A stretch of DNA of 64,000 nucleotides from Candidatus Peribacteraceae bacterium (GCA_028703835.1 JAQVMB010000005.1:1-64000); one strand, 5' to 3'; shown: positions 47,880 to 57,450, numbered from the stretch's first letter. Notes: generated from the sequence alone by a model not told the origin. Translations and numbers: made by a program.

Positions 47880-49124
47880 ATGGATATCGTCCTGACGACG
47901 GCATCGGACACGCTTCAGCTGACCCCCGGGCCGAGCGGCATCCATCCCGATGTCCAAGCGGAAGTCGCGCGGCAGACCCTCAATCACACCCATCCGGATT
48001 TCCTGGAAGAGTGCCGGGCGGTGCAGAGGCTGGCGCGCATCCTCTTCGGGACAACCAGCGATGCGACGGGCGTCCTCACGGCGTCGGGGACGGGCGGGAA
48101 CGAGGCGGGCGTGATGAACTTCGTCCATCCGGGGGACAAGGCCGTGTACATCAACGCGGGTTTCTTCAGCGGGCGCATGGGGGACATGATCCGGAGGCGC
48201 TGCCCCGGAGAAGCGATCGAGCTCCCGGTCGCGTTCGGAGACACCATTGACCCCGACGCCTTCGAAGCGACGCTCGCGCGGTACGGGAAGGGAGAGGTAT
48301 CCGCAGCGTTCGTGGCGCAGATCGAGACATCCGCCGGGACGCAGGTGCCGGACGAAGACCTCGAGGCGCTCGGCGCCATTGCGCGGAAGTACGGGACCAT
48401 GCTCTGCGTCGATGCCGTCTGCGCACTCGGATGCGTGCCGGTCCATGCGGACCGTTGGCAGGCGGCGTACGTGTCGGCGTGTTCCCAGAAAGGCGTGAAC
48501 GCCCCTCCCGGCACCGCCCCCTTCACGGTCGCGCCGTTTGCCATGGAGAGGATTAAAGAGCGGCGGAAGCAGGGATTGTCGCCGGGCAGCTTGTATTTCG
48601 ATCTGGAAGCGAACATGCGGTATTGGACGAACGGGACGTACCATGCGACGCCCGCCATCCAGGGCATCTATGCGCTGCGCAAAGCCATGGAGATGACCAT
48701 CGAACGGGCGGGCGGCGATTTGCCCCGGATGTTTGCGCAGCATGTCATCAACCAACGTGCGTTGGAGGCGGGGTTGGAGAACATCGGCTTCGTCAATCCC
48801 GTTCAATTGGAGAAGCGCGCCGGCGTCGTGAGCGTCCTCATCACGCCCGACGGCGTCAATGCGCGGGAACTCCGTCGCAAGTTGCTGGGCGTGAAGGAAG
48901 TGCGGGGGCGGCGGATCGCCGGCGTGGAGTGCGCGGCGGGGAAGCGGGATCCCGAAACGGAGATACGCGTGGCGTTGCTGGGGCTGTGGTCCAGCAAAGA
49001 AACGGTGCTCCAAGCGTGCGATGCCGTGGAGCAGGTGACGGGGAATCGGGGGCGGGCTGTCGCGGCAGCCGAAAAGTACTTTGCGGAAAAGGCGCAACCC
49101 TCGGCCGTTCCGGTATTGGCGTAA
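47880..49124 (+). CDS. class V aminotransferase (alanine-glyoxylate type)
   Basis: LTPGPSGIHPDV; GTGGNEAG; CVDAVCALG; ACSQKGVNAPPG (PLP Lys). Confidence 0.88.
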   Translation: MDIVLTTASDTLQLTPGPSGIHPDVQAEVARQTLNHTHPDFLEECRAVQRLARILFGTTSDATGVLTASGTGGNEAGVMNFVHPGDKAVYINAGFFSGRMGDMIRRRCPGEAIELPVAFGDTIDPDAFEATLARYGKGEVSAAFVAQIETSAGTQVPDEDLEALGAIARKYGTMLCVDAVCALGCVPVHADRWQAAYVSACSQKGVNAPPGTAPFTVAPFAMERIKERRKQGLSPGSLYFDLEANMRYWTNGTYHATPAIQGIYALRKAMEMTIERAGGDLPRMFAQHVINQRALEAGLENIGFVNPVQLEKRAGVVSVLITPDGVNARELRRKLLGVKEVRGRRIAGVECAAGKRDPETEIRVALLGLWSSKETVLQACDAVEQVTGNRGRAVAAAEKYFAEKAQPSAVPVLA

Positions 49125-49171
49125 GAAGAAGGAGGAAGACAAAACGGTTATTTCTCTATATCTTTGTCATA

Positions 49172-49555
49172 ATGGAGTCTTTCGACGCGGTTGTCGGCAA
49201 AAAACACATAACAGGAGAATATTTTCTTCAAGAAAATGAAATCCTGGATTATCCGTGGAAGAAAACTACATTCAATGATGCGCGGGTTTCGGGCGGCAGT
49301 ATGACTGCTTCTCTCTTTGAAGATTGCATTTTCAAGAACACAACCTTTGAACATATTTACCTCGACGATGTCGATTTTGTTCGCTGCCATTTCGAAAATT
49401 TCAAGATCATCAACTGCAGCCATGATGCGATGGAAATCCGAGAGTGCACCGGTTCTCCACCCACGATCATCGGGACCAAAGAGCCTCGTTCAGGTTCAAG
49501 GAATATGACATTTCCGCCGGGCTGGGAACCGGCGGCAACAGACATCATTCAGTAA
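49172..49555 (+). CDS. pentapeptide-repeat-like protein
   Basis: TTFNDARVSGGSMTASLFEDCIFKNTTFEHIYLDDVDFVRCHFENFKI. Confidence 0.65.
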   Translation: MESFDAVVGKKHITGEYFLQENEILDYPWKKTTFNDARVSGGSMTASLFEDCIFKNTTFEHIYLDDVDFVRCHFENFKIINCSHDAMEIRECTGSPPTIIGTKEPRSGSRNMTFPPGWEPAATDIIQ

Positions 49556-49716
49556 ATCATCCAGCCCTCTCTCGTATTGCGGAAGATGGAGCTCCTTATG
49601 GGGGCTTATTCGGAACCGATCATTGCTTTCACGGAGGGGGTTGGGGAATTCTCTCCCCAATAAGAAAAGGCTGCGCGCCGCAGCGCGGCGACAGCATGAG
49701 CGAAGCGAATGAATGA

Positions 49717-49791
49717 TGGAGCCGCTTCGGGGACTCGAACCCCGGACCTACTCATTACAAGTGAGTTGCTCTACCACTGAGCTAAAGCGGC
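49717..49791 (-). tRNA. tRNA-Thr(TGT)
   Basis: Minus strand GCCGCTTTAGCTCAGTGGTAGAGCAACTCACTTGTAATGAGTAGGTCCGGGGTTCGAGTCCCCGAAGCGGCTCCA; anticodon loop CTTGTAA. Confidence 0.96.
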
Positions 49792-49823
49792 CTGATTTCG
49801 TCCGGGGAAAGAGTACGAACTCC

Positions 49824-49853
49824 TTGAGAGAAAGGCAAATTTTAGGGTATAAT
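49824..49853 (+). promoter_or_regulatory. sigma70-like promoter of rnpB
   Basis: TTGAGA - 18 nt - TATAAT ending 5 nt before the rnpB P1 helix. Confidence 0.75.
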
Positions 49854-49857
49854 GCTT

Positions 49858-50268
49858 ATCTCTGCTCTTTCGATGATCGCCCTTACCAGGCGCCTTGCTT
49901 TGGTACAGGGAGGAACGTCCGGGCATCACCGGAACGCCATGCGGGTAACGCCCGTCCGCGCGTCGTATACCTGAAGGACGCACGAGGACCAGTGCCACAG
50001 AGACGAGCTTCCGTTGCTCATCTCCGCAAGGAGCCCAAACAACGGAAGGTGAAACGCCCCTACGGGGGTCCGCCCCGCGCCTGCGGGATGTGACGGTAAA
50101 CTCATGGTGATGCAAGGAGGATTTGGGTCGGGGGAACCGATGATGGTTCCGTCATCCCCCCGGCGCCTCCGCTTGAGACCGCGGGTAACTGCGGCCCTAG
50201 AGAGATGATCATCCTCGGACGGAGTATTCCGTCCGCAGACAAGACCCGGCGTATGGAAGAGCAGAGAT
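49858..50268 (+). ncRNA. rnpB: RNase P RNA
   Basis: P1 helix ATCTCTGCTCTT/AAGAGCAGAGAT; GGAGGAACGTCCGGGC, CAGTGCCACAGAGACGA, GGAAGGTGAAACG, GACGGTAAACT, AGAGAGATGATCATCC, GACAAGACCCGGCGTAT. Confidence 0.95.
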
Positions 50269-50272
50269 CAAG

Positions 50273-50296
50273 AACGTCCCGCGAGGGGCGTTTTTG
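50273..50296 (+). terminator. rnpB intrinsic terminator
   Basis: ACGTCCC GCGA GGGGCGT TTTT. Confidence 0.8.
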
Positions 50297-50299
50297 ATA

Positions 50300-50509
50300 T
50301 CACTGAGATGCCTCTTCGTTGAGATCCAGCAGCGTGATCAGATCTTCCTCGCGCACTTCCAGGCCGTTCCCGTTTCGATACGGGCGGAAGATGCCGAGGA
50401 AGCGTGCGCCGTTGACCCGGACGAGCGCCTGCACCGTGAGGGAGCCTTGCGGCTGTTCGGGTGCAGCGATGACTTCGAATGCCGCCGGTGGTGCTTCGAC
50501 TGTCGCCAT
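50300..50509 (-). CDS. small hypothetical protein
   Basis: MATVEAPPAAFEVIAAPEQPQGSLTVQALVRVNGARFLGIFRPYRNGNG... Confidence 0.5.
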   Translation of the reverse strand: MATVEAPPAAFEVIAAPEQPQGSLTVQALVRVNGARFLGIFRPYRNGNGLEVREEDLITLLDLNEEASQ

Positions 50510-50797
50510 GGGAGAGGGGGGAGAAAGGGGGAGAGGGGAATAAAAAAGAACCCTCAGTGCGGGAGAGGGTGAATGGAGTTGTCGCACAGCGTTCAACTCA
50601 CCCTCTCTGCGGGGAGCAGGACCAGGAGGAGGAAGAGCTTATGCGGACAAGGATGCCGTGCACGCGCGTACCCTAGGCGTGCCGAGGGGCCGGGGGCAAG
50701 GGATTGCGTGCAGCTTTCCCGGAGAGCCCTTCACCGAGCCACAAAATGAGCCGGGCGAGCATTGCTTCCCGGGCACGGGTGATGCACTCTTCTCCCG

Positions 50798-52192
50798 ATG
50801 AAGAAGTCCGAAGCGCTCTTCGGCCTGGTCCGGATTCCGCTCGATGTTTTGGCCGTGCTTGCGGCGTTGCTGCTCAGCTTCCGCTTGCGTCAGGAGAACA
50901 TCGATCTCTTGCCTTTCGTGCAGCTCCTCGAACCTGCGCGCAGCCTTCCCGATCTTCCCTTCTACGTCTCCCGCTTCGTGGTGCCGGGCATCGTGCTCTT
51001 CCTCGGCATCGCCGCTTCGCTCGGCCTGTACGTCCTGCGCGCCACCAGGAGCGCATGGACGGAGATGGGCCGCGTCTCCCTCGCGACGCTCCTGTGGGTG
51101 GTCGTCATTAACGCATGGTTCTTCTTCGTCCTCAAGCAGCTCTTCTTCTCGCGGGCGCTCCTTCTCCATGCCGCCTTCTTCGTCATCCTCTTCACGGGGG
51201 CCATGCGGGCGTCCCTCATCCTCCTCCAGCGCGCGTTCCTGCGCACGGGCGTGGGCAGGATGCTCGTCGTGTCGCTCGGTTCCCACCCTCTTGCGGAGAA
51301 TGCGCGCGACACGCTCGCCTGCGACATCCACTACCACTACCTGGGGCATCTGCCGTCCATGGAAGCGCTCAGGCGGATCGTGTACCAACAGCCCATCGAC
51401 CTGGTCGTGCAGACGGATCCGAATCCGCGCAGCGAAGGGACGGTGGCGCTCATCGATTTCTGCCGCAGCCACCATGTCGGCTACGCGTTCCTCCCTCCCG
51501 TCCTCGCGGATGTCCCGCACCTGCTCGTGGTGGAGCGCCTCGGCCTCCTCCCCCTCATCCGCTTCCGCCCGACGCCTCTCGACGGGTGGGGAAGGGTCCT
51601 CAAGCGTCTCTTCGACATCCTCATCAGCGCCTTCCTGCTCCTCTTCCTCTCCCCGTTCCTGCTCCTCATCGCCGCAGTCATTCTCCTGACGGGGGGCCGG
51701 CCGATCCTGTACGTTTCCACCCGCGTGGGCGAACAGGGACGGCGGCTCATCCGGATCATCAAATTCCGCTCCATGGTGCGCAACGCCGACGTGCTCAAGG
51801 AGCAGTTGCTCGCGCACAACCACCGCCACGACGGCCCGCTCTTCAAGATGAAGGACGATCCCCGCGTGACGCGCGTCGGCAGATTCCTCCGCCGCTGGAC
51901 GCTGGACGAATTGCCGCAGCTCTGGAACGTGCTCATCGGACAAGTGTCGCTCGTCGGTCCCCGCCCGCACCTGCAGCAGGAGGTGGATCGCTACACGCTG
52001 GAGCATCGCCGCGTCTTCGCCGTCAAACCCGGCATGACGGGTCTCGCGCAGGTCTCCGGCCGCTCGTCCCTCACCTTCGACGAAGAGGTGCGCTTGGACC
52101 TGCAGTACATCGAAGAATGGTCACCGCTCCTGGATCTGTGGATCCTGTGGAGGACGGTGTTTACGGTGCTGAGCAGGAAGGGGGCGGATTGA
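50798..52192 (+). CDS. polyprenyl glycosylphosphotransferase (WcaJ/WbaP-like)
   Basis: KRLFDILISAFLLLFLSPFLLLIAAVILLTGGRPILYVSTRVGEQGRRLIRIIKFRSM; VTRVGRFLRRWTLDELPQLWNVLIGQVSLVGPRP. Confidence 0.95.
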   Translation: MKKSEALFGLVRIPLDVLAVLAALLLSFRLRQENIDLLPFVQLLEPARSLPDLPFYVSRFVVPGIVLFLGIAASLGLYVLRATRSAWTEMGRVSLATLLWVVVINAWFFFVLKQLFFSRALLLHAAFFVILFTGAMRASLILLQRAFLRTGVGRMLVVSLGSHPLAENARDTLACDIHYHYLGHLPSMEALRRIVYQQPIDLVVQTDPNPRSEGTVALIDFCRSHHVGYAFLPPVLADVPHLLVVERLGLLPLIRFRPTPLDGWGRVLKRLFDILISAFLLLFLSPFLLLIAAVILLTGGRPILYVSTRVGEQGRRLIRIIKFRSMVRNADVLKEQLLAHNHRHDGPLFKMKDDPRVTRVGRFLRRWTLDELPQLWNVLIGQVSLVGPRPHLQQEVDRYTLEHRRVFAVKPGMTGLAQVSGRSSLTFDEEVRLDLQYIEEWSPLLDLWILWRTVFTVLSRKGAD

Positions 52193-52376
52193 AGACGCCA
52201 CGGCCAGGGGTTAATTATTGAGACGCCATGCCCCGGAACGGGCATGGCTAGAGGACAACGTTCTATGGGAGCTTGGAACGGAATACGTGGTTTATCAAAG
52301 AGGGAAAATCGAAATAGCATGGCCATCGTTGGTGTTGTTGCATCGTTGAACGAGAAGAATTTCGTACGATGGAAAC

Positions 52377-52814
52377 ATGGCCCAATATCGTACGGTGGTG
52401 AATGGCGTACCAATGATCGTGACGACGGTTACCAAATATCGAGAACCGTTCTTCGTCGATCCGGCTATTGCGCGGGAGGCGGTTGAGACGCTCTATAGGA
52501 CGAAAGCTTTGCATCCTTTTGTTCTCCATGGATTTGTCATCATGCCGGATCATTGCCACCTTCTCGTCTGCGTTCCAAAGCCGGAAACGATCAGTCGGTT
52601 CATGAATGTCTTCAAATCCGGCCTCACGTTCAATACGGGAATCCCGCAAATCTGGCAGAGGCGTTTTCACATCAAGACGGCGCGAAAAAAGGAACAAATA
52701 TTCCTTCGTTATATTCATAATAATCCCGTTGTCGCAGGGTTGGTTGAACGTCCCGAAACATACCCGTGGTCATCGGCATGTGGGAAATGGAACGTAGATC
52801 CTTTTCCTTCATAA
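52377..52814 (+). CDS. REP-associated tyrosine transposase (RAYT), second copy
   Basis: GFVIMPDHCHLLVCVP (HUH), RYIHNNPVVAGLVERPETYPWSSA. Confidence 0.92.
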   Translation: MAQYRTVVNGVPMIVTTVTKYREPFFVDPAIAREAVETLYRTKALHPFVLHGFVIMPDHCHLLVCVPKPETISRFMNVFKSGLTFNTGIPQIWQRRFHIKTARKKEQIFLRYIHNNPVVAGLVERPETYPWSSACGKWNVDPFPS

Positions 52815-52829
52815 TCAATGTCCATGGCG

Positions 52830-52860
52830 TGTAGCCCAACCCCTTCGTGGGTTGGGTTTT
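52830..52860. repeat. REP-like GTAG-hairpin downstream of second RAYT
   Basis: GTGTAG CCCAACCC CTTCGT GGGTTGGG TTTT; may also act as terminator. Confidence 0.6.
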
Positions 52861-52889
52861 CGGATTCGCGGGTTGGGATTTCGTCGTTA

Positions 52890-55265
52890 TCAGAACATCG
52901 TCATCTGCCCCTCCTCCCCTTTCTTTTTTTTCGAGGCCTTCTTTGGCTTCTCCGACTTCATTTCCGGAACAAGCTCTTTTCCGTTTGAATTATCAATTAT
53001 CAATTTTCCATTATCCATTTCCGTTTCTCCCTCAATCGAGAACCGTTTCATGTATTGAATGACGTCTTTGCCATAGCCCTTCGTCCTGACCCGTTCATCC
53101 AAAATGCGCACGTCTCCGTCGGGCTTCTTGAAGCGGCTGAAGGTGCGTAGCAACCGGAAGAGGCGGTGGAGGAGGCGCGGGAAGAAGTAGTCCTCGAAGC
53201 CGTTGCGGTACCGCGCGGAGCGGCGGCTCAGGACCGGATGCGAGTAGTAGTCGAACGGCAGCTGCGTGATGATCAAGTGATCCACGGTGTCGGGCGGCAA
53301 CTCGATGCCTTCGAAGACCCACGGTGTGAGGAGCCACACCGTCGGGGCGGGCGCCGCCAGGAATTCCGCGCGCATGCGTCCCTGTCCTCCGCCGATGCCC
53401 TGGCAAATCAGCGTGATGCCTTTCTCTTCGAACATCTCCGTGTACTTCACGTAGAGGTTTTCGATGGTGCCCTTGCCCGGCAGCAGGATGACCGTTTTGC
53501 CGGAGGGGGGGGAGGCCAACACATCCTGGAGCGTTTGGATGGGGAAGGCGACGGGCAGGCGGGCTTCTTCCGTTCCCGTTGCCTCCACGACAGCCGTGAC
53601 GTCGCCCGGGAGGATCTCGCCCACGGTCTCCGCGCTGCCCGGAGGAAGCAGGAGCGTGGTGGGGACGCGGTCGTAGAGGAGTTCTTTCAGGAGGGCGGAC
53701 AGATGCTCGGGGACGGACTGCAGGTGCTGGCTCCCGTCCTGCCGGATCTCGATCCAGGCGAAGCGGCTGTCGACGTTCTCGGGCGTGAGGATCTTTTCCA
53801 GGCATTCCAGCTGCACGGTGATTTGCGGCGGGAGCTTCTCCCCTGTCAGGATGTCCCGAATTTGCATGCGCAGGCCTTTGGTCTCGGGCGTGCCCAAATC
53901 GGGGACGGTCAGGTTCCGGATCGGCTGCGACTGTCGCACCTTCTCGATCCACAGTTGTGCCAAGTCCGTCAGTTTCATCAGACGTTCGCTCTGTGTGCTC
54001 GCGGCGCGCAGGTCGCCCATGGAGCAATACCAGCCGTAGGCTTTCGTCGCCGTGTCTTCCAGCATGGAGGCGTCATCGATCACGGCGTGCGCGTTGCGTG
54101 CGAGCGCTTGGTTGGCGGGATGGTCCGGCGTTTCCAGGATGTGCAGGAACTGACGGTGGTCGATGAGGACGACGGTGGGAAGATTCGAGAATTGGTCCAA
54201 GTACGCCTGCGACGAATCCGTGCAGGCCAGCGCCCCGCGCCACACCGTTTCCTCTCCCCCGTGGAGAGGGAGGTCGTTGCGGGTCACGGGTTTGTACCAC
54301 CGGATTTTGACGAGCAGCGTCGCTTCGTCGGCCGTCAGGTTTTCCGCCGTTTCCAGCCGCCGTACCGCCTCGGGGTCGAGGAGGTGGGAGGGGGGGTAGA
54401 GGACGCGGAGTTTGGGGACGAGGGGGGCGGGAAGGCGCCGCACGAAGGCGTCCAGGTTCTTCACGGCCACCCAGTCGGTGACGGGCGTTTCGGCGGCGCG
54501 GAGAAGAACCGAGAGGAAGTGTGCGGGATCCAGCGATTCCTCCCGCAGCGCGATGGTGCCCGCCTTCGGTCCCGTCAGGAGCGGGACGTCATTCTTGGTC
54601 GCGACCAAGGGGGGTTCCTGCGGTTCCATCGTCAACCAGGCAGGTGTTTTCTTTGCCTTCGATGCTGGGAGCGCATCGAAGAGAAGGCGGTAGCCGGCGG
54701 ATCCTCTCCGCAGGACGTCCTGCGCTTCCTTCCGCAGCGGTTCCGGCAGTTCCAGGAGCCGCTCCCAGCATTTGCCGAGCAGTTCCAGCGTGGCATGCAC
54801 GTCGCCGAGCGCGCGGTGCTTCGGCGCATGGTTGAGATGCAGCACCGTGCTCAGGTAGCCCAGCGAGTAGCTCTCCAGTTCGGGGAAGACGAGCGACGCG
54901 AGGATGGACGTGTCGATCCACGGGCGCTCCGAGAGGTCGATGCCTTCGCCTTTCAGCATGCCGATGTCGAAGCCCACGTTCTGCCCCACGATGATGCAGT
55001 GTTCCGGCAGGCGCGCGGCCACCTCGTTGCGCAATTCCTCGAAGCGCGGCTTGTCCCGCAGGTCCTCCGTCCGGATCCGCGTCAGCACTTCCACGTGCGG
55101 GGGGATCTCCTCCGCGAAGAAGAGTTGATCGAACGTGTCTGTCACCTTCCCCTCTTCCACCCAAACCGATGCAAATTCGATCACCCGGTGCGTCCGCGGC
55201 ACGAAGCCGGTCGTTTCAGTGTCGAGGACGACGAGGGGGAGGGAGGGAAGGGGGTGCTTCATCAA
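52890..55265 (-). CDS. DnaQ-type 3'-5' exonuclease fused to DinG-like helicase (apparently degenerate)
   Basis: LVVLDTETTGF, GQNVGFDIGML, HRALGDVHATLELL exonuclease motifs; C-terminal DinG-like LLTPWVFEGIELPPDTVDHLIITQLPF. Confidence 0.8.
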   Translation of the reverse strand: MMKHPLPSLPLVVLDTETTGFVPRTHRVIEFASVWVEEGKVTDTFDQLFFAEEIPPHVEVLTRIRTEDLRDKPRFEELRNEVAARLPEHCIIVGQNVGFDIGMLKGEGIDLSERPWIDTSILASLVFPELESYSLGYLSTVLHLNHAPKHRALGDVHATLELLGKCWERLLELPEPLRKEAQDVLRRGSAGYRLLFDALPASKAKKTPAWLTMEPQEPPLVATKNDVPLLTGPKAGTIALREESLDPAHFLSVLLRAAETPVTDWVAVKNLDAFVRRLPAPLVPKLRVLYPPSHLLDPEAVRRLETAENLTADEATLLVKIRWYKPVTRNDLPLHGGEETVWRGALACTDSSQAYLDQFSNLPTVVLIDHRQFLHILETPDHPANQALARNAHAVIDDASMLEDTATKAYGWYCSMGDLRAASTQSERLMKLTDLAQLWIEKVRQSQPIRNLTVPDLGTPETKGLRMQIRDILTGEKLPPQITVQLECLEKILTPENVDSRFAWIEIRQDGSQHLQSVPEHLSALLKELLYDRVPTTLLLPPGSAETVGEILPGDVTAVVEATGTEEARLPVAFPIQTLQDVLASPPSGKTVILLPGKGTIENLYVKYTEMFEEKGITLICQGIGGGQGRMRAEFLAAPAPTVWLLTPWVFEGIELPPDTVDHLIITQLPFDYYSHPVLSRRSARYRNGFEDYFFPRLLHRLFRLLRTFSRFKKPDGDVRILDERVRTKGYGKDVIQYMKRFSIEGETEMDNGKLIIDNSNGKELVPEMKSEKPKKASKKKKGEEGQMTMF
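52989..53021. repeat. ATTATCAATTATCAA repeat, single arm inside the DinG-like gene
   Basis: AATTATCAATTATCAATTTTCCATTATCCATT, encodes MDNGKLIIDN on the minus strand. Confidence 0.85.
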
Positions 55266-55295
55266 AACAAGTGTACAGGGGTTTGTTGTTTTGTT

Positions 55296-55543
55296 TTACC
55301 TCATCCCCTACCCCCTTCTCCCCCCTCGTTTGCGGGGCACGGGCGACATTCTTTGAGTTTGAATCAACGATGGTTGGGAGAAGGGGAAGGTGTTTGTCTT
55401 TGTGGTTGTATACAAGGACATGCTCAAACCAATAAACATACACAGTGGCATCCCCCTTCTCCTTTCTCTGATGATGGGCACAAGAGGAAGAAAGTCACTT
55501 TCGAGTATTGTGGGGCAGGAGAAGGGGCGAGGGGATGAGGTAA
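55296..55543. repeat. MITE-like element with TTACCTCATCCCC terminal inverted repeats (copy 2)
   Basis: TTACCTCATCCCCTACCCCCTTCTCC ... GGAGAAGGGGCGAGGGGATGAGGTAA. Confidence 0.7.
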
Positions 55544-55552
55544 AAAAACCAA

Positions 55553-55580
55553 CAAAAAACCGCCCCTCGCGGAGCGGTTA
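55553..55580 (-). terminator. terminator of the nusA operon
   Basis: Minus strand AACCGCTCCGCGAGGGGCGGTT + T run. Confidence 0.7.
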
Positions 55581-55844
55581 TTCTTCCTTGAGCAACCCTG
55601 CTTCCTCTAGGCATTCGATGAATCGTCTCATTCTCTTTCGCTGGTCAGATTGTAGTGTCAAAGCGGTATCGCCGAGTTCTTCGGAGAGTGTGAACGGAAT
55701 GACAGGATTCGTCTCGTAGAGACGCTGCCATGGGATCAAGGCATCCAACTCCGGGCATCTGTGCGCGCAATCAATGAGATAGGGCGCAAGATGTACGAAT
55801 TCCACGCTTTCGTACGGGGCCTCTTCGGAAGGTGCGAGAGACAT
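55578..55844 (-). CDS. hypothetical protein downstream of nusA
   Basis: MSLAPSEEAPYESVEFVHLAPYLIDCAHRCPELDALIPWQRLYETNP..., abuts nusA. Confidence 0.6.
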   Translation of the reverse strand: MSLAPSEEAPYESVEFVHLAPYLIDCAHRCPELDALIPWQRLYETNPVIPFTLSEELGDTALTLQSDQRKRMRRFIECLEEAGLLKEE

Positions 55845-55848
55845 ACGA

Positions 55849-57147
55849 TCACGCCGCCTCTGCCGTCTTCTTCTTCCGCTTCGGTTTCTCGGCGGGAGCG
55901 GCCTCCGCGGAAGCCGGAGCCGGCAATTCGGCAGCGGCATCGGCAGCGGGGAGTTCGGTCGCCATGTCCTCGGCCGGCAGTGCAGCAACGGCTTCGGCGG
56001 AGGCCGCTTCTTCGGCGGCCTGCAGCACGGAAGCCGGAACCGGTTCGCCCCTCAGTTCCGCCAGCTTCGCCTTGAAGGCGGGGAGCTCCTCGTAGTTGTA
56101 CATGTCCAGCTCGAAGCCGGTCAGTTCCGTGGCGAGGCGGATGTTCTGCCCCTTCTTGCCGATGGCCATCGGGCGCTGCGCTTCCTCCACGAACACCGCG
56201 GCGCGTTTCTTGATCTTGCGGCCGGCGTCGTCGAGGTGCTCCTCCCCGTTCACGATGATCACGGCGGAGATGGAGGCGGGCTGGAGGGCCAGGGAGATCA
56301 GTTTGATCGGATCCTGCGACCACTCGATCATGTCCACGCGCTCCCCGTTGATCTCTTCCATCACGGCCTGGATGCGAACGCCCTTCTGGCCGACGCACGC
56401 GCCGATGGGGTCGATGCGGGGGTCGTGGCTCAGCACGGCGACCTTGCTGCGGAAGCCGGGATCGCGGGCGATGGCCTTGATCTCCACGTCACCGTTGCGG
56501 ACTTCGGGGATTTCCAATTCCAGGAGCTTCTGCACGAGCTTGGAGTGCGTGCGGGAGATGCGCAATTGCGGCCCCTTCCCGCTCATTTCGACCGTCTCCA
56601 GGTACACGCGCAGGCGCTTGCCGGTGTAGTAGTGTTCGCCGGGAATCTGCTCGCGCCACGGGAGGGAAACCGTCATGCCTTCGATTTCCAGCGTCACCCA
56701 GTTCGGGTCCACTTTCGTCACGGTGGCCGTGAGGAGCTCGTCCTCGCGGTCCTTGAACATCTGGTACAGGCTCATCTTCTCCGCTTCCTGCAGCTTCTGC
56801 AGGATCACCTGCTTGGCGGCCTGCGTGGCGATGCGGCCGTACTCGATCGGCGTCACGTCGATGGTGATTTCGTCGCCCGGTTCCGCATCCGGCTTGATCC
56901 TCCGTGCGTCCTTCACGCTGATTTCGAAGTTTTCATTCTCCACGTCTTCCACCACCTCTTTCACGAGGAGGATCGTGGGCATGTCCTTGCCCTCTTCCAG
57001 ATCCACACGGATCTCCATTTCCTTGTTGCCGAAATCCTTGCGGTACGCGGTGCCGATGGCCTGTTTGACGGCCTCGATGACTTGGTCGGGGGAGACGTTC
57101 TTCTCCGAGCAGATCTGATTGATGGCGGCGAGGAAAGAAGCGCGCAT
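55849..57147 (-). CDS. nusA: transcription termination/antitermination protein NusA
   Basis: NQICSEKNVSPDQVIEAVKQAIGTAYRKDFG; S1/KH region ...DPRIDPIGACVGQKGVRIQAVMEEINGERVDMIEWSQDP. Confidence 0.96.
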   Translation of the reverse strand: MRASFLAAINQICSEKNVSPDQVIEAVKQAIGTAYRKDFGNKEMEIRVDLEEGKDMPTILLVKEVVEDVENENFEISVKDARRIKPDAEPGDEITIDVTPIEYGRIATQAAKQVILQKLQEAEKMSLYQMFKDREDELLTATVTKVDPNWVTLEIEGMTVSLPWREQIPGEHYYTGKRLRVYLETVEMSGKGPQLRISRTHSKLVQKLLELEIPEVRNGDVEIKAIARDPGFRSKVAVLSHDPRIDPIGACVGQKGVRIQAVMEEINGERVDMIEWSQDPIKLISLALQPASISAVIIVNGEEHLDDAGRKIKKRAAVFVEEAQRPMAIGKKGQNIRLATELTGFELDMYNYEELPAFKAKLAELRGEPVPASVLQAAEEAASAEAVAALPAEDMATELPAADAAAELPAPASAEAAPAEKPKRKKKTAEAA

Positions 57148-57404
57148 AGGGGGATGGGGAAGGCCACCATTCCCATGAAGGAATAGTGTCAGTTACAACT
57201 CGATGCTTTGTGCATTATACGCAGGTTTATCGTGGTTGCAAGTGGAAGGAGGCTTCTTCTTATTGGAGCAATTGCGCGGAAGAAACATGTAAGTGGAGGG
57301 GTGGCGCGCCACCCGCCTTCGCTCCTTCGGAGCTACGGACGGGCAGGCGGGGGAAAGAATGCATCGCGAAGGCAGGCTTTGCCTGCCTGGAGCGACACCG
57401 TTGA

Positions 57405-57450
57405 GGGAAGGGTGGGTCCGTGGGAGGGACACCGTAGGTGGCCATCCCAC
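57405..57450. repeat. dispersed ~47-nt repeat, copy 2
   Basis: GGGAAGGGTGGGTCCGTGGGAGGGACACCGTAGGTGGCCATCCCAC, one-base indel versus 208..254. Confidence 0.9.

Noticed and set aside
53166-55538. 790-aa plus ORF
   Set aside because: Antisense shadow of the DnaQ/DinG-like gene.
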